Shown: in pieces, positions 27,767 through 38,992 of the stretch | Position numbering within the stretch: the first letter of the stretch is position 1 | Layout of the letters: each line of letters begins with the position of its first letter | Source: Burkholderia sp. WP9 | Lineage (GTDB): Bacteria > Pseudomonadota > Gammaproteobacteria > Burkholderiales > Burkholderiaceae | Direction: 5' to 3' | DNA: 64,000 nt | Assembly (NCBI RefSeq): GCF_900104795.1 | Contig: NZ_FNTG01000002.1 | Location: 2,232,001 to 2,296,000, forward strand | Notes under the pieces: model-generated | Seen by the model: the letters and a program-made list of their open reading frames with translations, nothing else | What the model was told of the DNA's origin: nothing | Database searches by the model: none | Program-made: the position numbers and the translations under genes

Positions 27767-29467
27767 TCAGCACGCGTCGCATCGGCTCGCCTGTCGGGGC
27801 GCAGGCGCGCGTTCCCGGTGGCCCAGCCTTCGCGACGCGCTGCCTGAAATCACGAAACTGAGCGCGGCGAGCACCCACACGCCAACGCCGCCGTAGAGCA
27901 TTACCCACCCGAAACCTTGCATCAACGCAGCATGCACGATGCTGCCCGACGGATCGATACGCGCTAACGCGGGAATCCCCGCTCTCACCGCTTCGACATC
28001 TCCTGCGGCAATTTTCTCGGCCAGTGCGCCGAGGGGCGCGGTGTCGAGCGTCTGCGGCAGCCGCGTCTTCAGATTGAAGAGAACGCCGCCTACCAGGATC
28101 GCCCCCATCAACGCGATGTTGATCGCGAGCGTAATCATCCGCGCGCTCATATCGATGCCGGACGCCATGCCCGCGCGTTCGACGGGAACCGCGGCGGTCG
28201 TCGTATTGGTGACGGGCGTATTGGTGAGGCCGAGGCCCGCGCCGGCGATCACGCAACCGGGCAGCATGGTCCACGCGTTCGCATGCGCGGCGGCGCTGCC
28301 GTATCGCATCAGCATGAAGCCGAGACCGATCGTAAACAGGCCCACGGGTATGGCGATTCCCGAGCCGTAACGCAGCGCGAGACGTTCGCCGAGCGGCGGG
28401 AAGAGCAGGGTCGGCAGCGTGTAGGCGAGCAAGGCGAGGCCGGCGCTCACGCTGTCGTAGCCGAGCCCGATCTGGAAATAGATCGGCAAATAGATCATGA
28501 ATGGCCAGAAGCTGAAGTTCATGCCCGCCGAGCCCATCAGTGCGCCGGAAAACTGCGGAATCCTGAAGACCGAGAAGTCGAACATGGGGCGCGCACTGAG
28601 TTTCTCGGCAACCACAAAGGCCACTAAGGCGAGCAGCGTCGCCGCGATGATGAAGAGCGCGCGAGGATTGCCGAAGCCGAGCGCCGGAACCTGCGTGATG
28701 AAATACACGAGGCCGAACACCGCGAGCGACAGCGTGACGATGCCCGCCACGTCGAGCGTATGCGCATGCGGGTCGCGCGATTCCTGCACGCCGCCGAACA
28801 CGAGCGTCAAGGTTGCGACGGCGAGCAGCGCGTGCACCCAGAAGACCCACTGCCAGCTAGAGAGCGCGACGATCGTCCCGCCGATGATCGGCCCAAACCC
28901 GAGCCCGATGCCGAAGATGATGCCCCACGCGCTGAATGCGCGAGCGCGTTCCGGGCCCTCGTGGAACTGATGCGAGAGCACGGCCACCTGGCAGATCAGC
29001 ATGGCGCCGCCGCTTGCGCCTTGCAGCAAACGCGCGACGATCAGCGTCGGCACGCTTTGCGCGAGTCCGCAGACCAGCGAGGTGATGCCGAACAGCGCGA
29101 TGCCGATCACGAAGACGCGTCGGCGGCCGAAGCGGTCCGCCAGCGTGCCGGTGGCCATCAGCACCGTGGTCACGGCGAGCGTGTAGGCGTTCATGATCCA
29201 CTGCATGCCTTTGAAATCGCCGTGCAGCACGCGCTCGAGCGTCGGCAGGATCACCGGCACGCTGGAGATTTCGAGGCCGAACATCAGCGACGCAAGACAC
29301 ACCGCGCCCAACGCCAGGGTGTTTTTTCGGAGCGAGAGGAACGCGCGCGGTGTTTTGTCATCGGCGGTCTGCTCGGGACGCACCTCGCGTGAGCCCGGCC
29401 GGCATTCTGCCGCAGCCGTACGTGGCCGTTCTTCGCGCCGTGGCGGCGCGATCGGATCATTGTTCAT
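27767..29467 (-). CDS. DHA2-family (EmrB/QacA-like) MFS efflux transporter
   Basis: The 566-aa protein has a charged N-terminal tail (about 50 residues) followed by about 14 hydrophobic segments. Drug:H+ antiporter-2 features are visible, such as WIMNAYTLAVTTVLMATGTLADRFGRRRVF (motif A) and LLQGASGGAMLICQVAVL (motif C-like). A GAGGTGA ribosome site precedes the start. It is divergent from a LysR-type gene that probably controls it, and convergent with pvdF. It might add siderophore export because of its place in the island, but an unrelated drug or metabolite substrate is equally possible. Confidence 0.88.
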   Translation of the reverse strand: MNNDPIAPPRREERPRTAAAECRPGSREVRPEQTADDKTPRAFLSLRKNTLALGAVCLASLMFGLEISSVPVILPTLERVLHGDFKGMQWIMNAYTLAVTTVLMATGTLADRFGRRRVFVIGIALFGITSLVCGLAQSVPTLIVARLLQGASGGAMLICQVAVLSHQFHEGPERARAFSAWGIIFGIGLGFGPIIGGTIVALSSWQWVFWVHALLAVATLTLVFGGVQESRDPHAHTLDVAGIVTLSLAVFGLVYFITQVPALGFGNPRALFIIAATLLALVAFVVAEKLSARPMFDFSVFRIPQFSGALMGSAGMNFSFWPFMIYLPIYFQIGLGYDSVSAGLALLAYTLPTLLFPPLGERLALRYGSGIAIPVGLFTIGLGFMLMRYGSAAAHANAWTMLPGCVIAGAGLGLTNTPVTNTTTAAVPVERAGMASGIDMSARMITLAINIALMGAILVGGVLFNLKTRLPQTLDTAPLGALAEKIAAGDVEAVRAGIPALARIDPSGSIVHAALMQGFGWVMLYGGVGVWVLAALSFVISGSASRRLGHRERAPAPRQASRCDAC

Positions 29468-29596
29468 GGATATTCACCTCGATAGTCGATGAGCTCGGCC
29501 CACACATGGACTGTGTAATATAGGGGGAATCTGTGTCCCTATTGACGCGCAGAAATCCCAGAAATGTGTCCATTGAGGAATCAATCGGGTAAAGAT

Positions 29597-30535
29597 ATGA
29601 GCGACATCCTCGACGGTGTAACGACATTCGTTCGCGTGGTCGAAACGGGCAGTTTCGCGCTGGCTGCGGAGCGCATGAACCTGACGCGCTCCGCGGTCGG
29701 CAAAGTGATCGTGCGGCTCGAAAAGCGGCTCGGCGTGCGCCTGCTCAATCGCACGACCCGCAGTCAGAGCCTCACTGAAGACGGGCAGGCCTACTACGAC
29801 CGCTGCGTGCGCGCGCTGGCCGAACTCGAAGCGGCCGAGGCCGACCTCGATTCAGGGCGGCGCGAGCCGAAAGGGCGTTTGCGCGTGAGCGTGCCGCAGG
29901 CTTTCGGTCACTACTGCGTCGCGCCGGTGCTGCTTGAACTGGCGCGCAAGCATCCGCAATTGAAGATCGACATTTCGATTACGGATCGCTTCGTCGACGT
30001 GATCGAGGAGGGTTTCGATCTGGTGGTGCGCGTGGGCCCGTTGGCCGACAGCGTGAGTCTCGCCGCGCGCAAGCTCGGCGTGCAGCACGCGAGCATTGGC
30101 GCCGCGCCTGCCTATCTGGAGCGGCATGGCACGCCGCGCAGCGTGGACGACTTACGCGGGCACGCCGTCATCGCCTATTTGCGGGCAGGCTCGCCGCAGC
30201 CGTGGGATGTGGTCGATGTCGACGGGCAGATTCGCCGCGCGCAGGTTCAGCCGCAGCTCGGTTTCGACGACATGACGGGGATTGTGGATGCCGCGCTCGC
30301 CGGGTTCGGCCTCGCGTGGCTGCCGGCTTGGCTACTGGCCCGCTATGCGCGAACCGGCGAGCTGGTGACGGTGATGGAGCATTGTTTCCGGCCGACTCAG
30401 GAGATCCATCTGGTGTGGCCGAAGAGCCGCTATCTGCCGCTGAAAACGCGCTGTGCGATCGACGCGCTGGTGGCGCAGATTCCGCCGATGATCGGGGCGC
30501 CCGCAGCGGGCGCCCCTGGTTCACAAGACGCCTAG
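29597..30535 (+). CDS. LysR-type transcriptional regulator
   Basis: Starting at the ATG at 29597 (312 aa), the N-terminal winged helix-turn-helix covers residues 1-60 (FVRVVETGSFALAAERMNLTRSAVGKVIVRLEKRLGVRLLNRTTR), followed by a LysR effector-binding domain. An in-frame ATG at 29564 would add 11 residues. It is divergent from the DHA2 efflux gene across a 129-bp region containing two TGTGTCC words, and likely regulates it. Its stop overlaps the stop of the convergent TonB-dependent receptor gene (shared CTAG). Confidence 0.88.
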   Translation: MSDILDGVTTFVRVVETGSFALAAERMNLTRSAVGKVIVRLEKRLGVRLLNRTTRSQSLTEDGQAYYDRCVRALAELEAAEADLDSGRREPKGRLRVSVPQAFGHYCVAPVLLELARKHPQLKIDISITDRFVDVIEEGFDLVVRVGPLADSVSLAARKLGVQHASIGAAPAYLERHGTPRSVDDLRGHAVIAYLRAGSPQPWDVVDVDGQIRRAQVQPQLGFDDMTGIVDAALAGFGLAWLPAWLLARYARTGELVTVMEHCFRPTQEIHLVWPKSRYLPLKTRCAIDALVAQIPPMIGAPAAGAPGSQDA

Positions 30536-32715
30536 AACTGCAGCGTGGCGCTGGCGACGGCGGTACGCGTCGGCGACGGCGCCACGTAGTAGCCCCACGC
30601 CGTCGTCCAGTAACGGCGATTGAAGAGGTTGTTGATCCCTGCGCGGAACGTCACGTCCTTGCCGGCGATCTTCGTCTCGTACCGGCCGCTCAGATCGAAG
30701 GTGGTGTAAGCCGGCACGAACTGCGTGTTCTGCGCGTCCACGGCCTGGTTGCCGACATACTTGCCGCCGAACGCGAGCGTCAGCGGGCGCAGATACGACG
30801 GGTTGTATTCGATCCGGCCCGTCACGGTGAAGCGCGGTGCGCCGTAAATGCGCTTGCCTTCCACGCTCGCATCGTCCACGTCCATGGCCTTCGTGTCGAG
30901 CCACATCACGCCGCCCAGCACGCGCCATTCGCTCGTCAGCGCAAGCCAGCCGCTGGCGTCGACGCCCTGATAGCGCTTGGTGCCGTCCTGCACGAAGACG
31001 TTGGCCGAGTTCGTGTAGTTGTAGCCCTGGTCTACACGGAACAGCGCGAGGTTGGCGCCCCACTTGCTGTGGTCGGATTTGAAGCCGATCTCATACTGCT
31101 TGCTCTTCAGCGGACCGAACGTGGCCGGGTAGTTGACGTTGGTGTTCGACGCCGCGCCGCCCTGTTCGAGCGACTCCACGTAGCTCGCATACACCGTCGA
31201 ATAGGGATCGGTCTTGAACATCAGCGCGAAGGTCGGCGTGACCGGATCCGCTTCGTATTGCGACGCCACCGCGCCGCTCGGGTCGTACACGTGCTGGCGA
31301 TATTGCGTATAGCGCAGACCGACCAGTGCCGACAGGCGTGAGGTGAGCTGCACGGTGTCGCTCGCGTACACGGCAGCCTGCGTGGTGCGCTGCTGACGGT
31401 ACAGGTCGGAGCCGATGCTGACTTCGTCGTTGGTCAGCAACGTGCTGTTGTACAGGTTGCCGTACCCGAGGAAGTAGCCTTCGTTCCAACCCGTGCTGTT
31501 GCTGTACTCGCTGGTTTGCGTCTGGAAACCGGCGCCGACCACCACGTCATGCTTGATGCTGCCCGTGTTGAAATGTCCTTGCACCATCGCGTCGACGTTC
31601 TGGTAGAAGTAGCGCGTCATTGCCGCATACAGCGTGTTGCTGTAGTTGCCTGCTGCGTCCGTGACATACAGCAGACTGTCCGAATTGGTGCGATTCTCCT
31701 TGGCGAAGCGGTATTTCACGCTCGCGTGCCAATTTTCGGAGATGCGGTAATCGAGGCCCGTGCCGAACGAGGCCATTTCGGTCTCGTAGTAGTTCTGCGG
31801 TTGCGTGAGCGCATGGGTGACTTTGCTCGCATCGGGAATGCCGCCGGCGTCGCCGCTGAACATCAGGCCGAACAGCGTGCCGTTGGTTCTGCGCTTCTGA
31901 TAGAACGCGTCGGCGCTCCACGTCAGGTCCGGCGTAATGCGGAAGTCGAACGCGAGCGACGCCACCTGGCGACGAATGTGGCCGTGGTCCTCGGCGGTGT
32001 TGCCGTTTTCGTTGACGAGGTTCAGACGGTAGCCGAAACGATCGTCATTGCCGAAGCGGCCGCCGAGATCGACCGCTTCGCTGAACACGCCGGCCGACTT
32101 GTAGCCGATCGAGACGCTGCGGTAGGGCGTGTCGGTGGGGCGCTTCAACACGTAGTTGACGATCCCGCCCGGCGAGCCGAAGCCGTACATGAAGCCGGAC
32201 AGACCCTTGAGCAGTTCCACCTGCTCGAACGGTTCGAGCGAGAGATCGGTGTCCCACGACGGGAAGGTCTGGCCGTCCACCTTGATGCTGTTCAACGTGT
32301 CGATCGGCATGCCGCGCACGGTGAACATCGAATTTTCGCTGATCGAGTTTTCGCTGGTGACCGACACGGCCGGGTCGTATTTATACAGATCGTTGGCGGT
32401 GGTCGCGAAAAGGTCCTGCGCTTCGTCGCTCGTCACCACATGGGTCGAGAACGGCGTGTCCACCTGCTTGCGCGAACCCAGCGCGCCCGCGCTGACCGTG
32501 TCGGCTTGCGCCACGGTGCTGTCTTTCGACGCCGTGACGCTCACCGCCGGCAAGGTGGCCGCCGTGTCGCTTGCCGCGACCTGCGCCCATCCCGACGACG
32601 ACAGGGTGGAAAGCGTCAAACCGACGCTGGCGAAAAGCCCCGCGCTGAGCAGCGATGGGGTCCGACGTTGGCCGCGCGCAAAAGTTGGGCGGCCGGCGAC
32701 AAATAAATTCTGCAT
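30532..32715 (-). CDS. TonB-dependent siderophore receptor
   Basis: The protein is about 727 aa from the ATG at 32715; a TTG 48 nt upstream extends the frame. A long signal peptide ends near SSSGWAQ, followed by a TonB-box-like stretch (LPAVSVTAS), the plug domain (FTVRGMPIDTLNSIKVDG; LKGLSGFMYGFGSPGGIVNYVLKRP) and a 22-strand barrel ending in ATLQF with a terminal Phe. No N-terminal signalling domain of the FpvA type is present. It is the only outer-membrane ferric-siderophore receptor in the window, so it is a candidate receptor for the locally made siderophore, but it is split from the cluster by an efflux/regulator pair and may take up a foreign siderophore. Confidence 0.9.
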   Translation of the reverse strand: MQNLFVAGRPTFARGQRRTPSLLSAGLFASVGLTLSTLSSSGWAQVAASDTAATLPAVSVTASKDSTVAQADTVSAGALGSRKQVDTPFSTHVVTSDEAQDLFATTANDLYKYDPAVSVTSENSISENSMFTVRGMPIDTLNSIKVDGQTFPSWDTDLSLEPFEQVELLKGLSGFMYGFGSPGGIVNYVLKRPTDTPYRSVSIGYKSAGVFSEAVDLGGRFGNDDRFGYRLNLVNENGNTAEDHGHIRRQVASLAFDFRITPDLTWSADAFYQKRRTNGTLFGLMFSGDAGGIPDASKVTHALTQPQNYYETEMASFGTGLDYRISENWHASVKYRFAKENRTNSDSLLYVTDAAGNYSNTLYAAMTRYFYQNVDAMVQGHFNTGSIKHDVVVGAGFQTQTSEYSNSTGWNEGYFLGYGNLYNSTLLTNDEVSIGSDLYRQQRTTQAAVYASDTVQLTSRLSALVGLRYTQYRQHVYDPSGAVASQYEADPVTPTFALMFKTDPYSTVYASYVESLEQGGAASNTNVNYPATFGPLKSKQYEIGFKSDHSKWGANLALFRVDQGYNYTNSANVFVQDGTKRYQGVDASGWLALTSEWRVLGGVMWLDTKAMDVDDASVEGKRIYGAPRFTVTGRIEYNPSYLRPLTLAFGGKYVGNQAVDAQNTQFVPAYTTFDLSGRYETKIAGKDVTFRAGINNLFNRRYWTTAWGYYVAPSPTRTAVASATLQF

Positions 32716-32812
32716 GTTGTTTGAATTAGGCAGGTGGCGGCGGCGCGCACCAAGTCTGTGCAAAAACGACGCCGTGCTAGCGAGTGGTTGTTAGACGACT
32801 GGGTGAAACTGA

Positions 32813-35356
<2,544 letters not shown>

Positions 35357-35396
35357 TGCACTGAAGAAACGTGCTGTACTGAAGTAGGCGGTAAGC

Positions 35397-35437
35397 ATGA
35401 CGATGGCGCTCTCGAGCGCCATCGTCATTTTTGTTTC
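35397..35437 (+). terminator. Rho-independent terminator of icd
   Basis: A perfect 14-bp stem, ATGACGATGGCGCT and its complement, with loop CTCG is followed by TTTTTGTTT. It sits 40 nt after the icd stop and has textbook form for the plus strand. Confidence 0.93.
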
Positions 35438-35463
35438 CACGTGAGTCGCCGCCATAACTGCCA

Positions 35464-35694
35464 TCACACGTGAACGATTTCCCAATCGCTGAGCTTCTCG
35501 GGAATTTCGAGCGTCGCTGTGTCGTCGCCTTCCGAGAGATGCGGGCAGATCAAGCCGCGTGCGAGGTCGTCGGCGGCCTGTTGCGGGCTGGCAAACTCGC
35601 CGAGCGTTTCGTTGCCGTAGGTTGCTTCCCAGCCGTCCTGTCCCGGCAAAATGTAGAACGCGCCTTGATTCGAACCAAAACGAAAGCCTTTCAT
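35464..35694 (-). CDS. Small conserved-looking protein of unknown function
   Basis: The 76-aa product starts MKGFRFGSNQGAFYILPG; the start is supported by GGGAGA about 8 nt upstream, whereas the in-frame alternatives further up lack a ribosome site. It is acidic with several Trp/Tyr/Phe residues and no signal peptide or membrane segment. I do not recognise the family. It is convergent with icd and stands alone. Confidence 0.6.
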   Translation of the reverse strand: MKGFRFGSNQGAFYILPGQDGWEATYGNETLGEFASPQQAADDLARGLICPHLSEGDDTATLEIPEKLSDWEIVHV

Positions 35695-35710
35695 TTTTAG
35701 TCTCCCAATT

Positions 35711-35736
35711 GCCAATTAAAAACGCCAATTAAAAAC
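35711..35736. repeat. Two tandem 13-bp AT-rich repeats upstream of the small gene
   Basis: GCCAATTAAAAAC occurs twice head to tail (35711-35723 and 35724-35736), 17 bp upstream of the small minus-strand gene. It may contribute to the promoter or a regulator site, or be a simple duplication. Confidence 0.7.
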
Positions 35737-36100
35737 CGCGGTGCCGTGGCGGCTTCGTGCGAGAGGTTGGGGACCGTCAGACAGTGTTTCCGTCTCGTCC
35801 AACTCACTCGGCTACTGAAGCGCCGGCTCTTGTAAAAGAGTCTACGTCAGCAGGCAGTGGCGCAAGGGGTTGTTAGATGCTTCGTTCGAGTAAAAAATTG
35901 TGTTTAAAAATAAAGGCTTATCGTCTTTGTTCCACGATGTGCAACGTGGGGCGACATTGCGAAATGCCGGATTTGTGCCACGCACCACGATTTTTTACGA
36001 AGCAATCGATCGTTCCACATCGTGAAATTTTCGAGGGTTTAAGTGCGGTCGTTCTATTCGAGGCAGGATCGCAAGCGGCCGACGCGTCGGCACGATCCGC
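35737..36100. other. Gene-free AT-richer interval
   Basis: This 364-bp gap lies between the small unknown gene and the alpha/beta hydrolase gene. It is richer in A/T than its surroundings, especially 35880-36050. A 75-codon open frame (35877-36104, plus) has no ribosome site or recognisable sequence and is not called. I see no clear terminator or RNA structure. Confidence 0.5.
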
Positions 36101-36919
36101 TTAGCCGGCAAGCCGGCGCAGGAAATCGAGCATTACACGATTGAATTGCGCCGGCCGTTGCAGCGGGGCGAAGTGACTCACGCCGGGCAATAGAATCAGC
36201 TCCGCGCCGGGAATGGTGCGGGCGAGGTATGCGGCGTGTTCCGGCTTGATGAACTCGTCGTGTTCGCTTTGCACGATGGCGACCGGCACACGGACTCGGG
36301 CCAGATCGTCGGCGCGGTAGTTGGGCTCGGTTTTCATCATCGTGCTGACGGCGGAGACGAATGCTTCGAAGTCGTCCGGTGTCGCCGATAGCTGCGCGTA
36401 GTCTTTTGCGTGGCGGCTGAAGCAGCGCTCGATCGTAGGCGTCGGCACAAATGGCTTCGTGCCGCTCGGGTCCATGTTGCAGCCGAAGAAAAACACGCCC
36501 GCCACGCGCTCCGGGGCGGTGATGCCCAATACCATCGCGACGCAGGCGCCGTCGCTCCAGCCCACCAGCGCCGCGCGATCGAGCCGCAAGGCGTCCATGA
36601 CGGCGAGCACGTCCGAGGCCATCAGTTCGTAGCGGTAGGGCCGTGCGTCGCGGGTGCTGCGACCGTGGCCGCGACTGTCGACGACCACCACGCGATGCCC
36701 TGCGCCGAGCAGCGCCGGAAGCTGGTAGCCCCAATTGCCGCTATGCCCGAGACCACCGTGCAGCAGAATCACTGGCGCGCCGGTGCCATACGACGCGTAC
36801 CAGATGCGCGCGCCTTCGTGCTCGACGTAGGCTTCTTCGTTCGGGACCGGCAGCGGCGCGGCGCCAGCGGCTTCGAAGTGTTCGAGGTCGTCGTCGTGCG
36901 ATTTGCTGGTGGGTTCCAT
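36101..36919 (-). CDS. Alpha/beta hydrolase
   Basis: From the ATG at 36919, chosen because GGAG lies 9 nt upstream (36988 would add 23 residues), the protein is 272 aa. It has the oxyanion-hole motif LLHGGLGHSGNW, the nucleophile elbow GWSDG, an Asp in SEHDEF and a His in GVSHFAP, completing a Ser-Asp-His triad. There is no signal peptide, so it is cytoplasmic. It resembles esterase/lactonase-like members of the fold such as 3-oxoadipate enol-lactonase; the substrate cannot be told. Confidence 0.85.
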   Translation of the reverse strand: MEPTSKSHDDDLEHFEAAGAAPLPVPNEEAYVEHEGARIWYASYGTGAPVILLHGGLGHSGNWGYQLPALLGAGHRVVVVDSRGHGRSTRDARPYRYELMASDVLAVMDALRLDRAALVGWSDGACVAMVLGITAPERVAGVFFFGCNMDPSGTKPFVPTPTIERCFSRHAKDYAQLSATPDDFEAFVSAVSTMMKTEPNYRADDLARVRVPVAIVQSEHDEFIKPEHAAYLARTIPGAELILLPGVSHFAPLQRPAQFNRVMLDFLRRLAG

Positions 36920-37087
36920 CGCTGTCGTCTCCGGTGTGTCGAGCGCCTTACTCTGGTCCCATGCGCTCGTTGCGGTTTCACGCAACAAGGTTGCCTGGAG
37001 GATTCGCTAGGTTGCCAGCGTTCCGGACAGCGATCAACGCATCTACGAGTTTTTGTGTCCAGTGGGTTTGCGCAACGTCGGTGCACT

Positions 37088-37118
37088 AAAAAGCAAAACC
37101 CGGCGCAAAGGCCGGGTT
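37088..37118 (-). terminator. Rho-independent terminator of the lipoprotein gene
   Basis: Read on the minus strand, the stem AACCCGGC / GCCGGGTT with a 6-nt loop is followed by TTTTGCTTTTT. It lies just after the stop of the lipoprotein gene at 37153. Confidence 0.85.
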
Positions 37119-37152
37119 CCGTTCTATCGCCGCACTGGCGTTAACACATCTA

Positions 37153-37746
37153 TCACTGCATCCCGGACGACTCGTAATTCACATCCGACACCACGCCATT
37201 CGGATCGATCGTCACGATCAGATCGCGCTTGGAGAACTTGAGGTTGAACGCCGAGCCGCTCGTCGTGTGGTACGCATAAACGAGGGCTTGGCCCTTCTTG
37301 TCCTTGATGATCGGATACACCGCATAGCCGGCGGGTCTGCCCAGCAACGCGATAACCTCGTCGCGGGTGGTCTTGCCTTTGACGATGGTCGAGCGTTTCG
37401 ACGCGTCGAAGGAACTGGCGTCGTCCTTGAACGTGGAGACGAATACGTTCGACACCATCACGTCCTTCCAGAAGCCCAATTCCAGCGAACGCGCCGGTAT
37501 CACGCCGGTTTCCAGCGGCGTGCCGCCAGTCGACGCATACGCATAGGAAAGCAGCGTCACGTCTTCTTCGTTCTTGGTGACGGTGCTCTGGCGAAACGGG
37601 CTACCGTATTTTGCTCGCGCCTCGGCAACGGTCGTTTTGCCGTTTTGCAAAGCCGAGTCATCAGGACGGACGAAGTTCGTCCCGGCGCAGCCACTCAGCA
37701 CGCCGACCAGAGCAGCACTCAGGCAAATCATTGAAATCTTGTTCAT
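37153..37746 (-). CDS. Lipoprotein with two SmpA/OmlA(BamE)-like repeats
   Basis: The 197-aa protein begins with a lipoprotein signal peptide ending LVGVLSGC (lipobox LSGC). Two similar motifs follow: ALQNGKTTVAEARAKYGSPF and TIVKGKTTRDEVIALLGRPAG, each like the GkT-x-x-E-v...lG-P pattern of SmpA/OmlA (BamE) domains. Such domains are short outer-membrane or periplasmic modules. Two copies separated by about 70 residues suggest an internal duplication. BamE itself is shorter, so this is a paralogue of unknown role. The upstream gap 37747-37999 holds no supported gene. Confidence 0.82.
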   Translation of the reverse strand: MNKISMICLSAALVGVLSGCAGTNFVRPDDSALQNGKTTVAEARAKYGSPFRQSTVTKNEEDVTLLSYAYASTGGTPLETGVIPARSLELGFWKDVMVSNVFVSTFKDDASSFDASKRSTIVKGKTTRDEVIALLGRPAGYAVYPIIKDKKGQALVYAYHTTSGSAFNLKFSKRDLIVTIDPNGVVSDVNYESSGMQ

Positions 37747-37999
37747 CAGGTCCCCGAAGACATCGTAATAAGGCGTGCACGTGGCACTGTTTTGATTGCT
37801 CCTCTATCTAGTAAACTGCGGGTCATTTAGATTCCGAGCTTATCGAACGCGTTATTTCCCGACGCGCGAGCGGTTTTCTTATCCCTCGAACTCGCGCGAA
37901 GCCGATATTAGCGTGAGCACGTGGAATTAAATCAGACGATTAATGGCGATAATCGGGCGCTGTTTGAAAATGAAAGGTAAAGCGCATATTGCGCGCTGT

Positions 38000-38893
38000 T
38001 CAATCCTCGCCGAGTTTCTCGATCAGCATTGAAACGAAGGTCTCCGTCACCGGCGGCAAAGTGCGGCCGCGCTTCTTGATGAGCGCGATAGGCCGGGTGA
38101 ACGCGGGATCGTCGACCGCGCGCACGATCAGATCCGGCTCCGCTCTGACTTCGCGGGCCGACGCCGGCAGGATCGTCACGCCGAGCCCGGCGCGCGCCAT
38201 CGCGACAGCGGTCATCATGTAGGTGGGCTCGCACGCAATCTCCGGCGTGCAGCGGGCGTTCGCGAAAGCGCTGTCGACAACGGCCCGCACGCTTGTGCCC
38301 TGTGCGGTCAACACGAGCGGCACGGCGGCGAGATCGGCGAGTGTGATGCGCCGCCGCCGGGCCAGCGCATGGCGCTTCGGAAATACCGCAACCAGCCGGT
38401 CGATGCCCGCATGCATCACCTCGAACGCGGCATCGTCCAGCTGGCCGCCCGTCAGCCCGATATCCGCCTCTTCATTGCGCACGAGCGTATTGACCATGCT
38501 GGCGACCACGTCGCGCACATGAAAGCTCACGCGCGGCACGGCCTTCTTGAGGTCCTGTACGAGTTCAGGCAGCACGCTGGCCGCGAACGTTGGCAGGCAC
38601 GCGATCCGCACCGTGCCGCTCGCGCCTTCGCCGAGCGAGCGTGCGTCGATCAGCACGTGTTCCATGTCATGCAGCGATTTCTGCAGGAGCGGCAGCAATT
38701 CGCGGCCGGTCGGCGTCAGCGCGACGTTTCGACTGTTGCGGTCGAAGAGGCGCATGCCGACCGTTTCTTCAAGCCGGCGAATTTGCACCGTCAGCGCCGG
38801 TTGCGACAGATGCAGCCGCGTCGCCGCTCGCGTGAAGCTGCCCGTTTGCGCCACGGCGATAAACGCGCGAATGTCCCGAAGATTCAGATCCAT
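38000..38893 (-). CDS. LysR-type transcriptional regulator of the CitMHS/AtuA genes
   Basis: The 297-aa protein has a clear N-terminal helix-turn-helix (FIAVAQTGSFTRAATRLHLSQPALTVQIRRLEETVGMRLFDR) and a LysR substrate-binding domain. It is transcribed divergently from the CitMHS transporter with 99 bp between the starts, the standard layout for a LysR activator of the neighbouring operon. Control of that operon by a carboxylate ligand is inferred. Confidence 0.9.
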   Translation of the reverse strand: MDLNLRDIRAFIAVAQTGSFTRAATRLHLSQPALTVQIRRLEETVGMRLFDRNSRNVALTPTGRELLPLLQKSLHDMEHVLIDARSLGEGASGTVRIACLPTFAASVLPELVQDLKKAVPRVSFHVRDVVASMVNTLVRNEEADIGLTGGQLDDAAFEVMHAGIDRLVAVFPKRHALARRRRITLADLAAVPLVLTAQGTSVRAVVDSAFANARCTPEIACEPTYMMTAVAMARAGLGVTILPASAREVRAEPDLIVRAVDDPAFTRPIALIKKRGRTLPPVTETFVSMLIEKLGED

Positions 38894-38913
38894 GATGGTT
38901 TGTAATTGCTGCG

Positions 38914-38933
38914 ATCAAATCATTTCAATTGAT
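38914..38933. promoter_or_regulatory. Candidate LysR operator
   Basis: ATCAA (38914-38918), 10 nt, TTGAT (38929-38933) is an AT-rich dyad in the short region between the divergent LysR and transporter genes. It has the size and position of a LysR recognition site. Confidence 0.45.
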
Positions 38934-38992
38934 TTATAAGCGCTTCGAACTTACGCTGGATCGCAGTAAAAAACAATCTCGGAGACAAGCAC

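Noticed and set aside
35877..36104. Plus-strand 75-aa open frame
   Set aside because: AT-rich, no ribosome site, no recognisable sequence, and it overlaps the end of the convergent hydrolase gene.
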